Shown here piece after piece: positions 24,501 through 33,249 of a stretch of 64,000 nt of DNA. The notes beneath the pieces are model-generated. The model ran no database searches, was not told the DNA's origin, and was given only the letters and a program-made list of their open reading frames with translations. A program made the translations under genes and the position numbers. The first letter of the stretch is position 1; each line of letters begins with the position of its first letter. Where the stretch lies: positions 1,590,680-1,654,679 of the forward strand of contig SCFE01000065.1 of assembly GCA_004352715.1 (NCBI GenBank). The letters are read 5' to 3'. Origin of the DNA: Hofstenia miamia. Lineage: Eukaryota; Xenacoelomorpha; Acoela.

Positions 24501-27500
24501 TAGAAGTCTGCTGACTACCACTTGAAGGATTGGCATATTGCAATTTTTACTGCCTTACCAAAAATTTCAGCTGTTTGCCTGATTTAGGACGTTTGAAAAT
24601 GGGTATTAATTTATCAATTCACATCAGCTAATTTAAATACTTCAATCAATTTTTGATTGAATAGCACTTATTTACAAGATATAACGACTTTGTCATAATT
24701 ATTAATTTTACTGGGAAAAAGTAATGGCATTTATATCTCAACATTTTTTTTTCATAATGCTTGATCTTTTTAGCAAAATTTTTTAGTCAGTTGAAGAATC
24801 GTTCTTTTTAAACTGATATTGATTATCCATGTCAATAATTGTAGCTTGAGATTTCTATATTTTTTTTCATGAATATATGCAATTGCACATCAACTAGAAA
24901 GCTTAGATGACAATCTAAACAATTTTGATATTAATCTGTTTCAGGGTTGACAATCAAAATGGCTTCCGTTACTTTGTACACTCAATAAAAATTTTGCAAA
25001 ATAGGCGAGATTTTTGCAGGATTTTGTGTAGTTCCTTAAAAACACATTATAGAATGAACTATATATCATCATAAAATGAAACTTAGCTCACTGAATATGC
25101 ATTATTGAGCTAAAAAGTTAAAAAATACTGTATTTACTTCAATACTTGCCTAGTCATGGCATTTGATTAAGGACCGACGATGTCGACATATTGCAACATA
25201 TCCTGCTTTAATATACATGTAGGTCTTTCAGTAGACGCGTGTGTTTTTCACTAGAGCAAAAGAAGTGCAGAGCATATGTGTAAGTGCGATTACTGCAAAC
25301 TTCAAAGAACACTAAATGAATAAAAATTTTATCATAATTTCTAATGGAAGTTTTCATAGCATAGAGAAATCTATGCGTGACCAACCTGCCTAATCACATA
25401 TAAAATTTAGCAATAATGCCTGAGAAAAACACCAAAAGATTAAATACCAGCTAACATTAAAATCACGCCATGTAATTAATTAAAGCTACAATAGTCTTCA
25501 AGATTGTCTCATTAAGAGAGTATGGGAAAAGAAAAAAACGATAGTGTGGCTATCTAAAGAGGTCTTTGCACACATTCTGAGAACCTTAAGTCTTATAGTT
25601 TTACCTAAATTGATGAGAGATTGCTTCTCCTTCACAAAGAATCATGGAGTACCAAGTCTTGAAATGCGAAATCACTGATCAAAAGATCTCTTACTAATCT
25701 ATCATCAGCTGATGTCTTTGACTTTGACACTAACTATTGCATGTTGTTTAAGTTTGGTTGCTAAAACTACTGGGAATGTCATAAAGCAAAGAGAAATACA
25801 CATACAACTTTACTATATTTTTATTAAATTGTGTATTATATTCACTTGCAAAATATAATATACAGTCCTCAGAAAAAATGATTTCTTAAATCCACACATA
25901 TTATTATTTGTTCATGGATTGTAGAATTTTCATGACTGTTTTTAGATTTACCGATGTAACCCCACTGGATATCTACATTGTTGTATGCTTTATGTACGTC
26001 GGGGGAGCTTTAATCGAGTTCGCTTTCGTCGGATATTTTGACAAACCACGATTCTATAAACGTCCAATACATGCCTATCGAAATGGAAGTGTTACAATGG
26101 TAATTATATTGATGCAGTCAAAAAGTTTCTAATTAAGATATTCTTTGATCAATAATGTTGTTTTTATGTAAATGCAAAAGCCCGACATAATCATTTTGCA
26201 ATTTAGACATCTGCGAATGTTGATATCAAGTAGCAGATGCTGCTGCAGCATATTAGCCCAATCTAAATGTTTTGACTTCTTGCCCCTAAGCGTTTGCACC
26301 TGTGTAAATGAAAGTGTCATATTCTAGAACATATATGAGACTGCTTGTAGAAATTGAGGGGAACAACTGAACGGCTGCCATTTTCAATAATCGTACTTTT
26401 CCAGCGAATATCTTTTCGAATCGATTAAAAAGTTTGTCTGAATTTCTTTGATGCTTAGTGGAGGCAGAATAAATTTCTCATAATGAAAAATCCTTCGAAA
26501 TTTTATAATAGCATGAACAAAATCTTGCATTACATGCACGAAAATTTTTTTGTGTCGATAGTCTTATAGTTTTCCAAAGAAACGAATGCTGTTTGAGTTG
26601 TTAAGGCATAAGCTGTACATCTAAGTTCCACTTTTGTGGCCATATAGATACTTTGGCTCATACTTTCTGCCTTGCGCTATGCTTTCTTGAATCTTGCAAA
26701 GAAACGTTTTCATGTTTAATGTAATTTTATTTCAAGGGATTCTCGGAAATTTTCTTTTAGGAAGTTACTCGTCGGAAAATTCCCCGTGAGAATATTCTCC
26801 CTAACCCTAACCTTAATTGGGGTGAACTTTTCTTTTTACCTGATTTCCGGATAAATTCCCATTTCCAGATCGTTCCTTTTTTTTCGGATACATTCCTCTT
26901 TTCACCAATTTTGGTCGTTTTTTAAGAATACCTGCATTTTCGTGCTTTTTTCAAAATTGTATCTCTAACCCAAAATCACAAATCCATGTTTCCCAAACCT
27001 AAACCTAAAAAAACTTGAAAATATTTTGCTAGAATTTTGAAAGTGTGAAAGAATTTCAGTATTTTTAGAATAAATACGGGAAATTTTCTGACGGGGTATT
27101 CACCAAGGGGAATTTTCCAATGGGGTAATTTCATACAGTTAAATTTCCAGGTACCATTTTAGAGGAACGTGTATCAGTGAGCGCACTGCATATTTCGTTG
27201 TCTGGTGCAAGATGCCAATATGAGCCTTCCTCCCAGTTTTATAGTAGATAATTTTCACTAGGTATTCATTATTTTGTATATACAAATATAGGTATTGGGC
27301 CTCCAAATTTGCTTAAAATTGTTTATTAAAGATATTTTTTTTCAATTAGAGGGCACCAAGTTTCTGTCATATTTATTCAATTAATTTGTGGTTTTGATAT
27401 TCGGAGGTCTCAAAAGGCTTAAATTCTATACTTGGGATCCTCAAAGTTGTTTAGGACGTCACTGTGGCTAACACTAATTTCTAAATCTATTCAAAGCAGA

Positions 27501-27904
27501 ACTTAACTCTAGGCTTGTTTGGATAATATACTATAAAAGCATGTGACAAAAATAATTTGTTCATTAATGAAATTATTTCAAGTATATCTAGACATCATGT
27601 TCTAAATGCTTAGATTATGAACAATGACGCAGGAGACTTCGATCAAAAGCCCATCATATTTTCCAATGGAGAGCAAATAAATTGCCATCAAAGTAAATCC
27701 GGTCTTGCACACTGCCAACACAGATGCATCGATGCGACGTGGAAGTCAAATTTTTTCGTCCAGGCCTCCAGCTTTGACATTGCCTCACGCATCCTCTTCC
27801 CAATAACTTTTTTAATTTTTAATGTTTTATATTGGACTATTTTTTATTTTTTAGCAATCAATTCAGACGTCGGCGACGAAGTTCAAAATGAAACACAAAC
27901 GTAA
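12506..27904 (+). CDS. Cys-loop ligand-gated anion channel (GluCl/GlyR/GABA-type), 3' five exons
   Basis: Joined exons 12,506-12,588, 16,813-16,956, 17,687-17,900, 25,946-26,099 and 27,614-27,904 give one frame of 294 residues ending in TAA. All introns are GT-AG, with phases 1, 1, 2 and 0. In fragment numbering, the Cys-loop runs C7 to C21 (13 residues between) with FPLDTQTC. A VDISYDW strand and loop C follow, then M1 93-115. The anion signature P121-A122-R123 precedes M2, which has the conserved 9' leucine L132; M3 is 154-178 and M4 255-277. Receptors of this family are pentameric neurotransmitter-gated channels of the plasma membrane, and the PAR motif before M2 predicts chloride selectivity. 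The ligand cannot be told. About 150-180 N-terminal residues, including the signal peptide, are missing; no exon for them was found in 5-12.5 kb. Confidence 0.9.
12655..13135. mobile_element. Possible DNA element with TTGCCC-AGC ends
   Basis: The left sequence TTGCCCAGCTAACACTG and the complement of the right end, TTGCCCCAGCCTGGCC, match imperfectly. Between them lies a GACATCTAGATGTC palindrome (12,747-12,760) and AT-rich filler. Ends and target duplication are unclear. It lies in the ion-channel intron. Confidence 0.25.
13648..13673. repeat. (AT)n microsatellite at contig join
   Basis: AT tract running into the single N at 13,674, so this contig both starts (670) and ends in microsatellite. 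Confidence 0.9.
13675..14148 (+). repeat. Second copy of the 474-bp duplicated segment
   Basis: Same sequence as 195-668, here continuing into unique DNA after 14,148. It contains the CCGGT word cluster at 13,951-14,092. See the first copy. Confidence 0.85.
14901..15249 (+). mobile_element. About 335-bp MITE with GCTCG arrays and target duplication
   Basis: A perfect 12-base inverted repeat, AGACTTGTCAAC (14,909-14,920) and GTTGACAAGTCT (15,229-15,240), bounds the element. CCTATAG lies directly outside both ends (14,901-14,907 and 15,243-15,249), a likely 7-8 bp target-site duplication that fits hAT. Just inside each end are tandem GGCTC/GCTCG words, including five in a row at 14,938-14,961; the core is AT-rich. 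A second copy in the opposite orientation lies at 23,824-24,126. Non-coding. Confidence 0.7.
16091..16672. mobile_element. 582-bp piggyBac-type MITE with TTAA ends
   Basis: It begins TTAACCCTATTTTACCCAGA and its right end, read as the complement, begins TTAACCCTATATTACCTGGG. Both then continue to a TTTG(A/G)CCCC block. TTAA target plus CCCT-type ends match piggyBac-superfamily elements. No transposase is inside. It lies in the ion-channel intron, 140 bases upstream of exon B. Confidence 0.75.
16813..16956 (+). CDS. Ion-channel exon B: post-Cys-loop strands and loop C
   Basis: Acceptor GTATTTAG and donor GTATAA bound a 144-nt exon. It completes a Y codon and reads GFAEVDISYDWYASDP, an acidic/polar stretch, IEIPQFTFLRYTRC, then GTHKLST, with the last G completed in exon C. 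The VDISYDW strand and the ...TG-N-Y-S end of loop C are at their family positions. Loop C lines the agonist site between subunits. One cysteine (RYTRC) is present, but the partner expected in glycine or glutamate-chloride channels (G-K-Y/F-x-C) is replaced by tyrosine (GNYSY), so the second disulfide of that subgroup is absent. Confidence 0.9.
17310..17396. repeat. Degenerate (TCAATC)n simple repeat
   Basis: Repeated TCAATCTCAATCT units interrupted by GACGCAGAGATTGAC, in the ion-channel intron just before exon C. Confidence 0.7.
17687..17900 (+). CDS. Ion-channel exon C: M1 and M2
   Basis: A 214-nt exon follows the pyrimidine-rich acceptor TTTATTTAG. It encodes NYSYARLSIYLKRNIEVFIV at the pre-M1/M1 boundary, then QVYLPAALIVIISWVTFWV (M1), KRNAVPAR (M1-M2 loop with PAR) and ASIGVTAVLTMMTLTAGGVL (M2). 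Pore-lining residues are 2'S, 6'T, 9'L and 13'T; 9'L and 6'T are the usual ones. It ends RDP plus two bases (donor GTTTGC), completed to R in exon D. The long ORF seen with an ATG here is in the wrong frame. Confidence 0.93.
17901..20440. other. Ion-channel intron, nothing recognised
   Basis: First 2.5 kb of the 8-kb intron between exons C and D. AT-rich, with short open frames only and no splice-compatible coding sequence. The 91-codon frame at 19,174-19,449 shows no family motif. Confidence 0.5.
20445..21075. repeat. About 630-bp GC-rich island of unknown origin
   Basis: A sharply bounded block, clearly richer in G+C than everything around it, sits inside the ion-channel intron. It contains many CpG (AAAGCGACGCGCCCG) and several purine/pyrimidine runs but no long open frame. 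Short stretches such as CTAAAACCTATGACAGAGCA look exonic in texture without matching a family I know. TAGCTCAGCACC resembles a tRNA-type A box but no B box follows at the right distance. It is probably a transposon, SINE-like or retrogene fragment with different base composition. Confidence 0.45.
21178..21490. mobile_element. AT-rich element bounded by CCCGA/CCCAA word clusters
   Basis: ACCCGA, CCCAACC and CCCGAAAC words are packed at 21,180-21,260 and again at 21,430-21,490, around an AT-rich core of about 170 bases. Same architecture as the GCTCG element at 14.9 kb. No clear inverted repeat was found. It lies in the ion-channel intron. Confidence 0.45.
22191..22216. repeat. (AT)n microsatellite
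   Basis: About twelve AT units. Confidence 0.9.
22728..22866. repeat. CCACCAGTGG palindromic word array, left
   Basis: About ten near-copies of the palindromic word CCACTGGTGG/CCACCAGTGG in 139 bases, several degenerate (CCACCAATGG, CCACTGTTGG). Each unit can pair with its neighbours, so the array could fold into hairpins. A second array lies at 23,394-23,483. Confidence 0.75.
23394..23483. repeat. CCACCAGTGG palindromic word array, right, broken by gap
   Basis: Four regular copies of CCACCAGTGG followed by CCACCAGTG at the gap edge. With the array at 22.73 kb it brackets about 530 bases of AT-rich sequence. The array probably continues into the gap and may have caused the assembly to fail there. 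Confidence 0.75.
23484..23823. other. Assembly gap, 340 N
   Basis: A run of 340 N between a palindromic word array and a GCTCG element. The sized gap implies read-pair or map information. Frames crossing it are artefacts. Confidence 0.99.
23824..24126 (-). mobile_element. Second GCTCG-array MITE, inverted, one end in gap
   Basis: Read on the minus strand it repeats the order of the element at 14.9 kb: an AGTCTTGTCAACGAGCC end, GCTCGG words, TCTTTCAATGAGGCTCG, an AT core with TATTGTGCTCC, then GCTTGTTAATTTG and GCTCG words up to the gap. Divergence is moderate. The terminal inverted repeat on the right is at 24,114-24,125. Confidence 0.65.
24150..24345. repeat. Dispersed repeat, copy 1 (CACGACTCGATTT family)
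   Basis: Shares ordered blocks with 28,100-28,318: CACGACTCGATTT, a GTTAA stretch, GTTAGAAAATGATTGATGTT, and TTTGATTGGAGAGAGATCC, each with small differences. It ends near GGGTCCGATCGAG. Probably an old non-autonomous element. Confidence 0.6.
25946..26099 (+). CDS. Ion-channel exon D: M3
   Basis: Acceptor GTTTTTAG and donor GTAATT bound a 154-nt exon. It completes the R of exon C and encodes FTDVTPLDIYIVVCFMYVGG, then ALIEFAFVGYF (M3) and DKPRFYKRPIHAYRNGSVTM (start of the M3-M4 loop). The V-x-x-x-D-I/V-x-x-x-V-C-F...ALIE-F/Y-A pattern is the M3 hallmark of anion-type Cys-loop receptors. It joins exon E in phase 0. The upstream ATG of the open frame (25,908) lies in the intron. Confidence 0.93.
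26745..27149. mobile_element. About 400-bp MITE with GGAAAATTCCCC subterminal words
   Basis: The left end, GGAAATTTTC followed 25 bases later by TCGGAAAATTCCCCGTG, is mirrored on the right by TTGGAAAATTCCCCTTG followed by GGAAATTT at the outer edge when read on the other strand. Spacing is the same in both. The core is AT-rich and includes CTAACCCTAACCTTAA. It lies between ion-channel exons D and E. Confidence 0.6.
27614..27904 (+). CDS. Ion-channel exon E: M3-M4 loop, M4 and stop
   Basis: Acceptor ATGCTTAG precedes 96 codons and TAA. The first half, MNNDAGDFDQ...SGLAHCQHRCIDATW, is the poorly conserved cytoplasmic loop, with three cysteines and two histidines clustered at C-x9-C-x3-C. Then FDIASRILFPITFLIFNVLY and WTIFYFLAINSD form M4; SRI-F/L-FP...FN-x-x-YW is the family M4 signature. 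The short acidic tail ends in T. Starting at the ATG (27,617) would lose only one isoleucine. The whole M3-M4 loop is about 75 residues, short for the family. Confidence 0.92.
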   Translation: MMNNDAGDFDQKPIIFSNGEQINCHQSKSGLAHCQHRCIDATWKSNFFVQASSFDIASRILFPITFLIFNVLYWTIFYFLAINSDVGDEVQNETQT

Positions 27905-27941
27905 ATGTACATTAAATATACTGATTGAGGCAAAAATGCCC

Positions 27942-27947
27942 AATAAA
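27942..27947 (+). terminator. Likely polyadenylation signal of the ion-channel gene
   Basis: AATAAA lies 38 bases after the stop codon, a very short 3' UTR if used. A T-rich stretch follows. Confidence 0.4.
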
Positions 27948-28099
27948 TAGTTTTTAAGCCTAATCTTTAGAAAAATTTCTAGTGTGTCATTAATTACGCA
28001 AATACCAGCTATTTACAGGGTGAGGTTTTTACACTTTCATGTAGCATGTTTAAATCTAAGTTTACATGGGTTTCTGGTAGAGAGCGACATGGAGGTAAC

Positions 28100-28318
28100 C
28101 GATGAACACGACTCGATTTCGGGTCGGGTTCGAGTGCAAAGATTATTAAAAAAATTGATGATAATTACAGCTTGATTTGAGTAATATCCAAAACGTTAAG
28201 TAATACGATTGAAGTGCGATTTCCTCGTTAGAAAATGATTGATGTTAATGATAATTTGATTGGAGAAAGATCCACTACCTCAAATCAAATTAACGTTTCG
28301 GATCCGGTTAGGGTCCCT
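28100..28318. repeat. Dispersed repeat, copy 2 (CACGACTCGATTT family)
   Basis: Counterpart of 24,150-24,345. Here the left end has extra GGGTCGGGTTCGAG words and the right end GGATCCGGTTAGGGTCC. Same orientation as copy 1. Confidence 0.6.
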
Positions 28319-28984
28319 GTTTACCTAATATTGTCACTCTTTAGTTTCTGGGTCAGAGATGCAAACAAATTTATGAATATGGTCAATGAAATATACATGT
28401 ACTATAAACTATAGTGTGAATAGTAACAATTAACTTTTGAAATACTTTAAAAATATACATATATTCAACAGACAAATATAGACCAACATTAAAGTACCTA
28501 AAAAATTAACTAAACAATTTCTAAAATTTATGAAAGTATAGTTTTCATATTTTGTCTATGCATAAGTGCAAAACTGGGTTTTCGTATATTTATTAACTTA
28601 ATATCTTCCCATCACATAATTGTGCAACATCTGCTCAGAAAACAAAGTTAAATGATGAAATCATAATTTTGTGAATTAATATATTTTTTATAATAGACTT
28701 AATGCGTTTGTTGAAGTTTGTTTGCTGGATGTAAGCACCTGAACCTTTATATCAGTATAGGTTTATACAGAGTTTATGAAAGTCTCCTCCTGTTTTCGTA
28801 GGAAAAAATTATTTTTTCAGGGAAAATTGCACTATGTAGGGTGTAGCCGCTTTGAATTCAAAATGTAAAATCGATCCAGTAGTTCTAGTTTCCAAGCACA
28901 TTTAATAAATTATTTCTTATATGTCTCTTAGAAGTGCCGACCAATTGGAGATATTGGTAATCATAGGTGTAAACTAACATAGGT

Positions 28985-29625
28985 AGCAGAGCTGTAAGCG
29001 CCTAAGCGGAATATGCAGAGCAAACGCCAGCAAATAAGCGGGTAATTTAGCCATAAAAATAATGATTAAGCGCGATAAGCGGAATCCAATATTTTGATGG
29101 GTTTGGTAATAAGGCTTGCCCTATAGACTAGCATTATTTTTCAAAATGTATGTGCTGACCAGTTGAAGCTATTTTTTGTTTTTTGGATTAATAATAACTG
29201 GGTCCATCTTCCAAATGATATTTTCAAAATACACATTTTTGCAATAATTAACTACTATAATAAGTAGAGTAACCATTATCGAGACCTATTGCTCAATGAG
29301 TTTTAATGCTAATTGAGTAGTTCTATGATCGATCAAACTATTTGTAATTTTGGTATTTCATCAATTTTCACAGAATTTAGAGCAGGAAAAGTAATCGATT
29401 AAAACTCGACTATATTACATAACACTTTCTCTTGTTCACCGCCAACTGCACTATTCCTTCAAGACAAAGAACAAACTTGTAACAGATGTGTTGGAAAAAC
29501 TGCTTATTTGAAGATGAATTTCAATTAAGTTGCTTTTAAACTTGAAAATTTTCAAATAAGCGAAAAGTGCAATAAGCACTAACCAGAAAAGCGCCAGTAG
29601 CGATAAGTGCATAACCCCGCAGCGA
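28985..29625. mobile_element. AT-rich element bounded by AAGCG word clusters
   Basis: AAGCG/TAAGCG words occur repeatedly at 28,993-29,072 and, in the same orientation, at 29,550-29,615 (AATAAGCGAAAAGTGC, AAAGCGCC, GCGATAAGTGC), around about 480 AT-rich bases. CATAGGTGTAAAC just outside the left cluster (28,969) resembles a hAT terminus and matches the motif next to the CCGGT cluster. Confidence 0.5.
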
Positions 29626-29639
29626 TTACAACATTGATA

Positions 29640-30290
29640 GGTAGCAAATAGAAATTCAAAATTTTGTCATAAGAAGGAAACAAATGTAAGTCTGAAAACC
29701 ATGGCTTTTTCTGGGCACCCGCAATATATTTATGCATCGATTCAGAGGTTGAAAACAAAATTAAAAGTGAATATTTGCGAAATTGTCAAAATCTAATGTA
29801 TGATAAATGAGTCACTTGTAATTTTAGGCACTTCAAATGATAAGAAATAACTATTAAATATCAAGATCAAATGATAAATTCATAAAAAAATTTAAGGAAA
29901 AAAATTTTTTTTATTAATTTTGTAGTATTACATCAATTTAAAAAAACATCGAAGTAGACAAAATTCAAGGCCACACAGGGCACTAGTATAATTTTTTTAA
30001 TAAACAACGATAATAATAAGTTGACTTTTATGAGAATGTACAGTGGCTTTTTTGCAAAATGATTTAATATTGATGAAATATAATACCTATGTATAACGTG
30101 ACGATGAAGTCTTGAACCACAAACCTAATTTAGCTCTATCAATTGAAACGAAATATTTGAAAGACTGATCCACAAGCAAATAAAAAATCGAAAAATATCC
30201 AATAGTGGAATAGTTATATTTTGGTCTTATAAAGAATATGTCTCTACAAATTATGCTTTAATTTGTGTATTAAACGTTTGTAGAAACCTG
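29640..30290. other. No gene seen
   Basis: AT-rich sequence without motif, repeat or open frame of note. Confidence 0.5.
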
Positions 30291-30296
30291 TTAATA

Positions 30297-30540
30297 AAGG
30301 CTAAATTAGACCTATCCAAAGTATTTAACCTAATACACTTTGGAATACGAAATATACAATTAAGTATATTTAGTAAATTTGCTGATATTGCAATTAAGTT
30401 ATTAAACTCATATTTAACCACTAAAGAACATTACGTAAAAATCAACAATGAAAAATAACTTGAAAACTAATAACGGAATTTTGCAAGGTTCTGTGCTGGA
30501 ACCATTGATATTCCATTTTTATGTAAAGAAAGGGTTCCAA
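30297..30540 (+). mobile_element. LINE reverse transcriptase scrap
   Basis: Plus-strand pieces read LDLSKVFNLIHFGI, then LLNSYLTTKEHYVKI, then after two stops GILQGSVLEPLIFHFY. These are RT blocks 3 (DLSKAFD..H), the linker (SYL..R...V.I) and 4 (QGSVLGPLLF) in order. It is strongly decayed and not the same copy type as the 2-5 kb LINE. Confidence 0.7.
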
Positions 30541-30837
30541 ATTTAATGAAAACATGTTCAATCAACATTTTGATTTCCTAAATGCACCACAAGATGTATT
30601 ATTTAGCTTTGTAAAAAAACTATAGTAAAGTAAAATATTGATAAGATCACACCTGCTAACATTAGTAACGCGATCATATGTCAAAATGACTTATATGCCT
30701 TTTTTGTTCTTCTTCTTTCAAAAAAACACTAGCAGCAAAGGCGCAGCCAGGAGTGACGAAGGGGGGCGTATTTGAAAACAGCGTACACATTATATTTTTT
30801 ATGAAACGAGCTTACGTACCACCTTTTACCTGCGTGT

Positions 30838-30862
30838 ACATATATATATATATATATATATA
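30838..30862. repeat. (AT)n microsatellite
   Basis: About twelve AT units following GTAC. Confidence 0.9.
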
Positions 30863-31749
30863 AAATTTGAAGCGAATATGAACAGAAGCAAAAACAGGGA
30901 GACACTAGGCCTATAACCTGATTTTAGTTCATACAAAAAGCAAGAGAGCTTAGTCAATGGACAATAACACTAAATTACTATGACATGGGTTACGGGCAAA
31001 AAAGAAATACACTGTAAGAACATGCAGTGATACTGAAAAAAATCAGGTTAAGAGATACAGTCTTAGAAGGCTTAGTTATTATTTTGTTTAACTTCTTTCT
31101 CTCTTCATCTTGCACCGAGACGGAAAGGCTGGTTCCTTATACTGCGAAAAAAGAAGAAAGGAAGAAATTCGCTATCAAGTATTCTTAACTGAAGGACTGG
31201 AGTGTACATACGAGGGGGCAGGACGGATTAAAAAAAGGTGAAATAGGATGTGGATGACAAAAAAGGGGGCATAGCATCGTGCTCCCTGGGCTGCACCACT
31301 AAATAGGAGGTACATATACTTCCAATTATGTTGATAATTTTATTTCTAATCAATAGTTTTCGCATTTGAAACAATCGCTGTTCTAGTGCTAAGTAATCTT
31401 AAAAAGAACAAAATATAATATTTAAAATTCTTGATAAAACTATTTATCACATTTTTAATTGCCATTTCTATTGACATTTGAATTTAAAGCTTTAAGAAAA
31501 AACGGTTTATTTTTGTAGTATTGGTGATAAAAAATGACTTGATCCTTTTCTTTCATTAGGTCTAGTACTTTTGTGTATTGGCGTATACTCTTTATCCTTT
31601 AATTAGTCCTATTTCCACTAGAAATTTTTCAAAATCTGTAATGACTTCAACAGAAAATATTTAAACTATTATAACTCAAGAACTAATGAAGATATTTCAA
31701 ACCTAAGAACACCACAAGATAGAGAATTACCTCCCAACTTTGACATTGC

Positions 31750-32110
31750 ATACTACGCGCTTAGATGGGACTCACACGGATTGTCATTAAAAAACAAAAT
31801 ATTTCAGGGTAGTAGTTGTTCTCAATGCAATACCATAGTTACACAGGAAAATTAAACAATGAATACGTCAAGAAATTACGAGATCAGCTAACAGGAATCC
31901 ATGAAGCCATGTGTCACAATATAAAACAATCGGCGGTTAGACAAGAGCATAATTTCAACCAGAAAAATATATTGACAACCACATAAAAAAAGAAACAATT
32001 CTACGCATATACACTATTATGAATACAGAACGTAAACCAAGTACACAAATTAAAAATACATTGGGCAGGGACATATATAATGCAAAAATTTCTTACTGAA
32101 TAATGACTAT
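31750..32110 (+). pseudogene. Possible LTR-retroelement integrase C-terminal remnant
   Basis: Plus-strand pieces with stops and frame changes read FDIAYYALRWDSHGLS, NEYVKKLRDQLTGIHEAM, CHNIKQSAVRQEHNFNQK and HKLKIHWAGTYIMQKFL. The order (end of integrase core, a helix of the LR..L...H type, a K-L...W-G-x-Y-x-V block) resembles the integrase tail of Ty3/gypsy-like elements. No LTR, protease or RT was recognised nearby. Moderate to low confidence. Confidence 0.35.
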
Positions 32111-33240
32111 CAATTAAATGACGGAAAGGTCTTGCATTTTTAAAACTTAAAAAGAGCAACTAGTGGCATTGAACAAGTCAAATTAGATGACAACACTAAA
32201 TTTCAAATAATATGAACTGATAGTAATGCATATACGCCTATAAGCAATTTAGACTGTCTATGTGAGGAAGAATTTGACGAAGAATTCGCATGTAAAATTA
32301 AAGACAATGAAGTTAGCAAGAGAATAATCTACACTGGCTCAGAGAATAATGTGTGAACCATAGATCTGTACTACCAACTAGCAACATTAGAGATAACAGG
32401 CAATTAATACGAACTGGACGAAATAGCAGTCCTAAACATCAAATGTAGTCTTAACCAATGCCCGGATGATGAAGAAAAAGAGGAGAACAATTGCCAAAAT
32501 GAAATATGAATTAGCAATTGGCCAATAACCTATGCAATTACGAATTTTGTACTGGCAGACACGACAATAAAGTGGATGTCGCAACAAAAAAGCCAATACT
32601 CAAATACCAAAATTATTTTAAGAGGATAATGATAAAAAATGAACTGCTGGGGAGACTGAGCAACAGCACAGGAATATGCCCCACAGAGATTGACATATTT
32701 AGCGACGCCACAAAGAAATACATGTGGGAGAATGACCTCAAACTGTAAGCTCATGCAGACAAAGAGACAACCATGGCTAACAACAAAAAGCTGTTAACAA
32801 GAGAAGAAATATGAGACAATATCAGTACTTTCTACAATGAGGCACCAGTAGCAAATCTTTATGGTCAAAGTGCAAATTCATTTACCCTGAAACAGAGATC
32901 AATCCAGAACTGGCGTACACAAGCAGAGTGGACGCAATAATGACTCTGATGGTAGCAATAAAAGAACTTAGACTATGCGAAAAACTCTACAATGAATTTA
33001 CTGTGAAGTTGAAGGAAATGTGGAGCATGTGTACAATGTCATAGAGGTTGGAAGACCCGCAGTTCATGGTGCATAAAAGATCGTGACTAGAAGAAGCAAT
33101 ATGTCAAATTGGAATAGGAGATGCTGGAGCCAGCAAACTTGATAAGACGAGCAGATGAAATGATTCATGGTAGAGAGTTATGTTGGTTAGGGAGTGTGGC
33201 ATAATCAGCAAAGAAGACGTGATGGGAATGAAAATAAAGA
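32111..33240 (+). other. K/N/E-rich decayed coding-like stretch
   Basis: Short plus-strand open pieces with a common charged flavour (CLCEEEFDEEFACKIKDNE, LNQCPDDEEKEENNCQNE, and the 76-codon piece at 32,518-32,748) are separated by stops. It continues the remnant at 31.75 kb and may be its 3' region. Family not recognised. Confidence 0.3.
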
Positions 33241-33249
33241 ACTTATAAA

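Noticed and set aside
26800-26820. CTAACCCTAACC as an interstitial telomere repeat
   Set aside because: Only two units, lying within a MITE-like element; too short to call telomeric.
27617-27904. Stand-alone small membrane protein starting at the ATG
   Set aside because: It is the terminal exon of the Cys-loop receptor; the acceptor lies three bases upstream of the ATG and the frame joins exon D.
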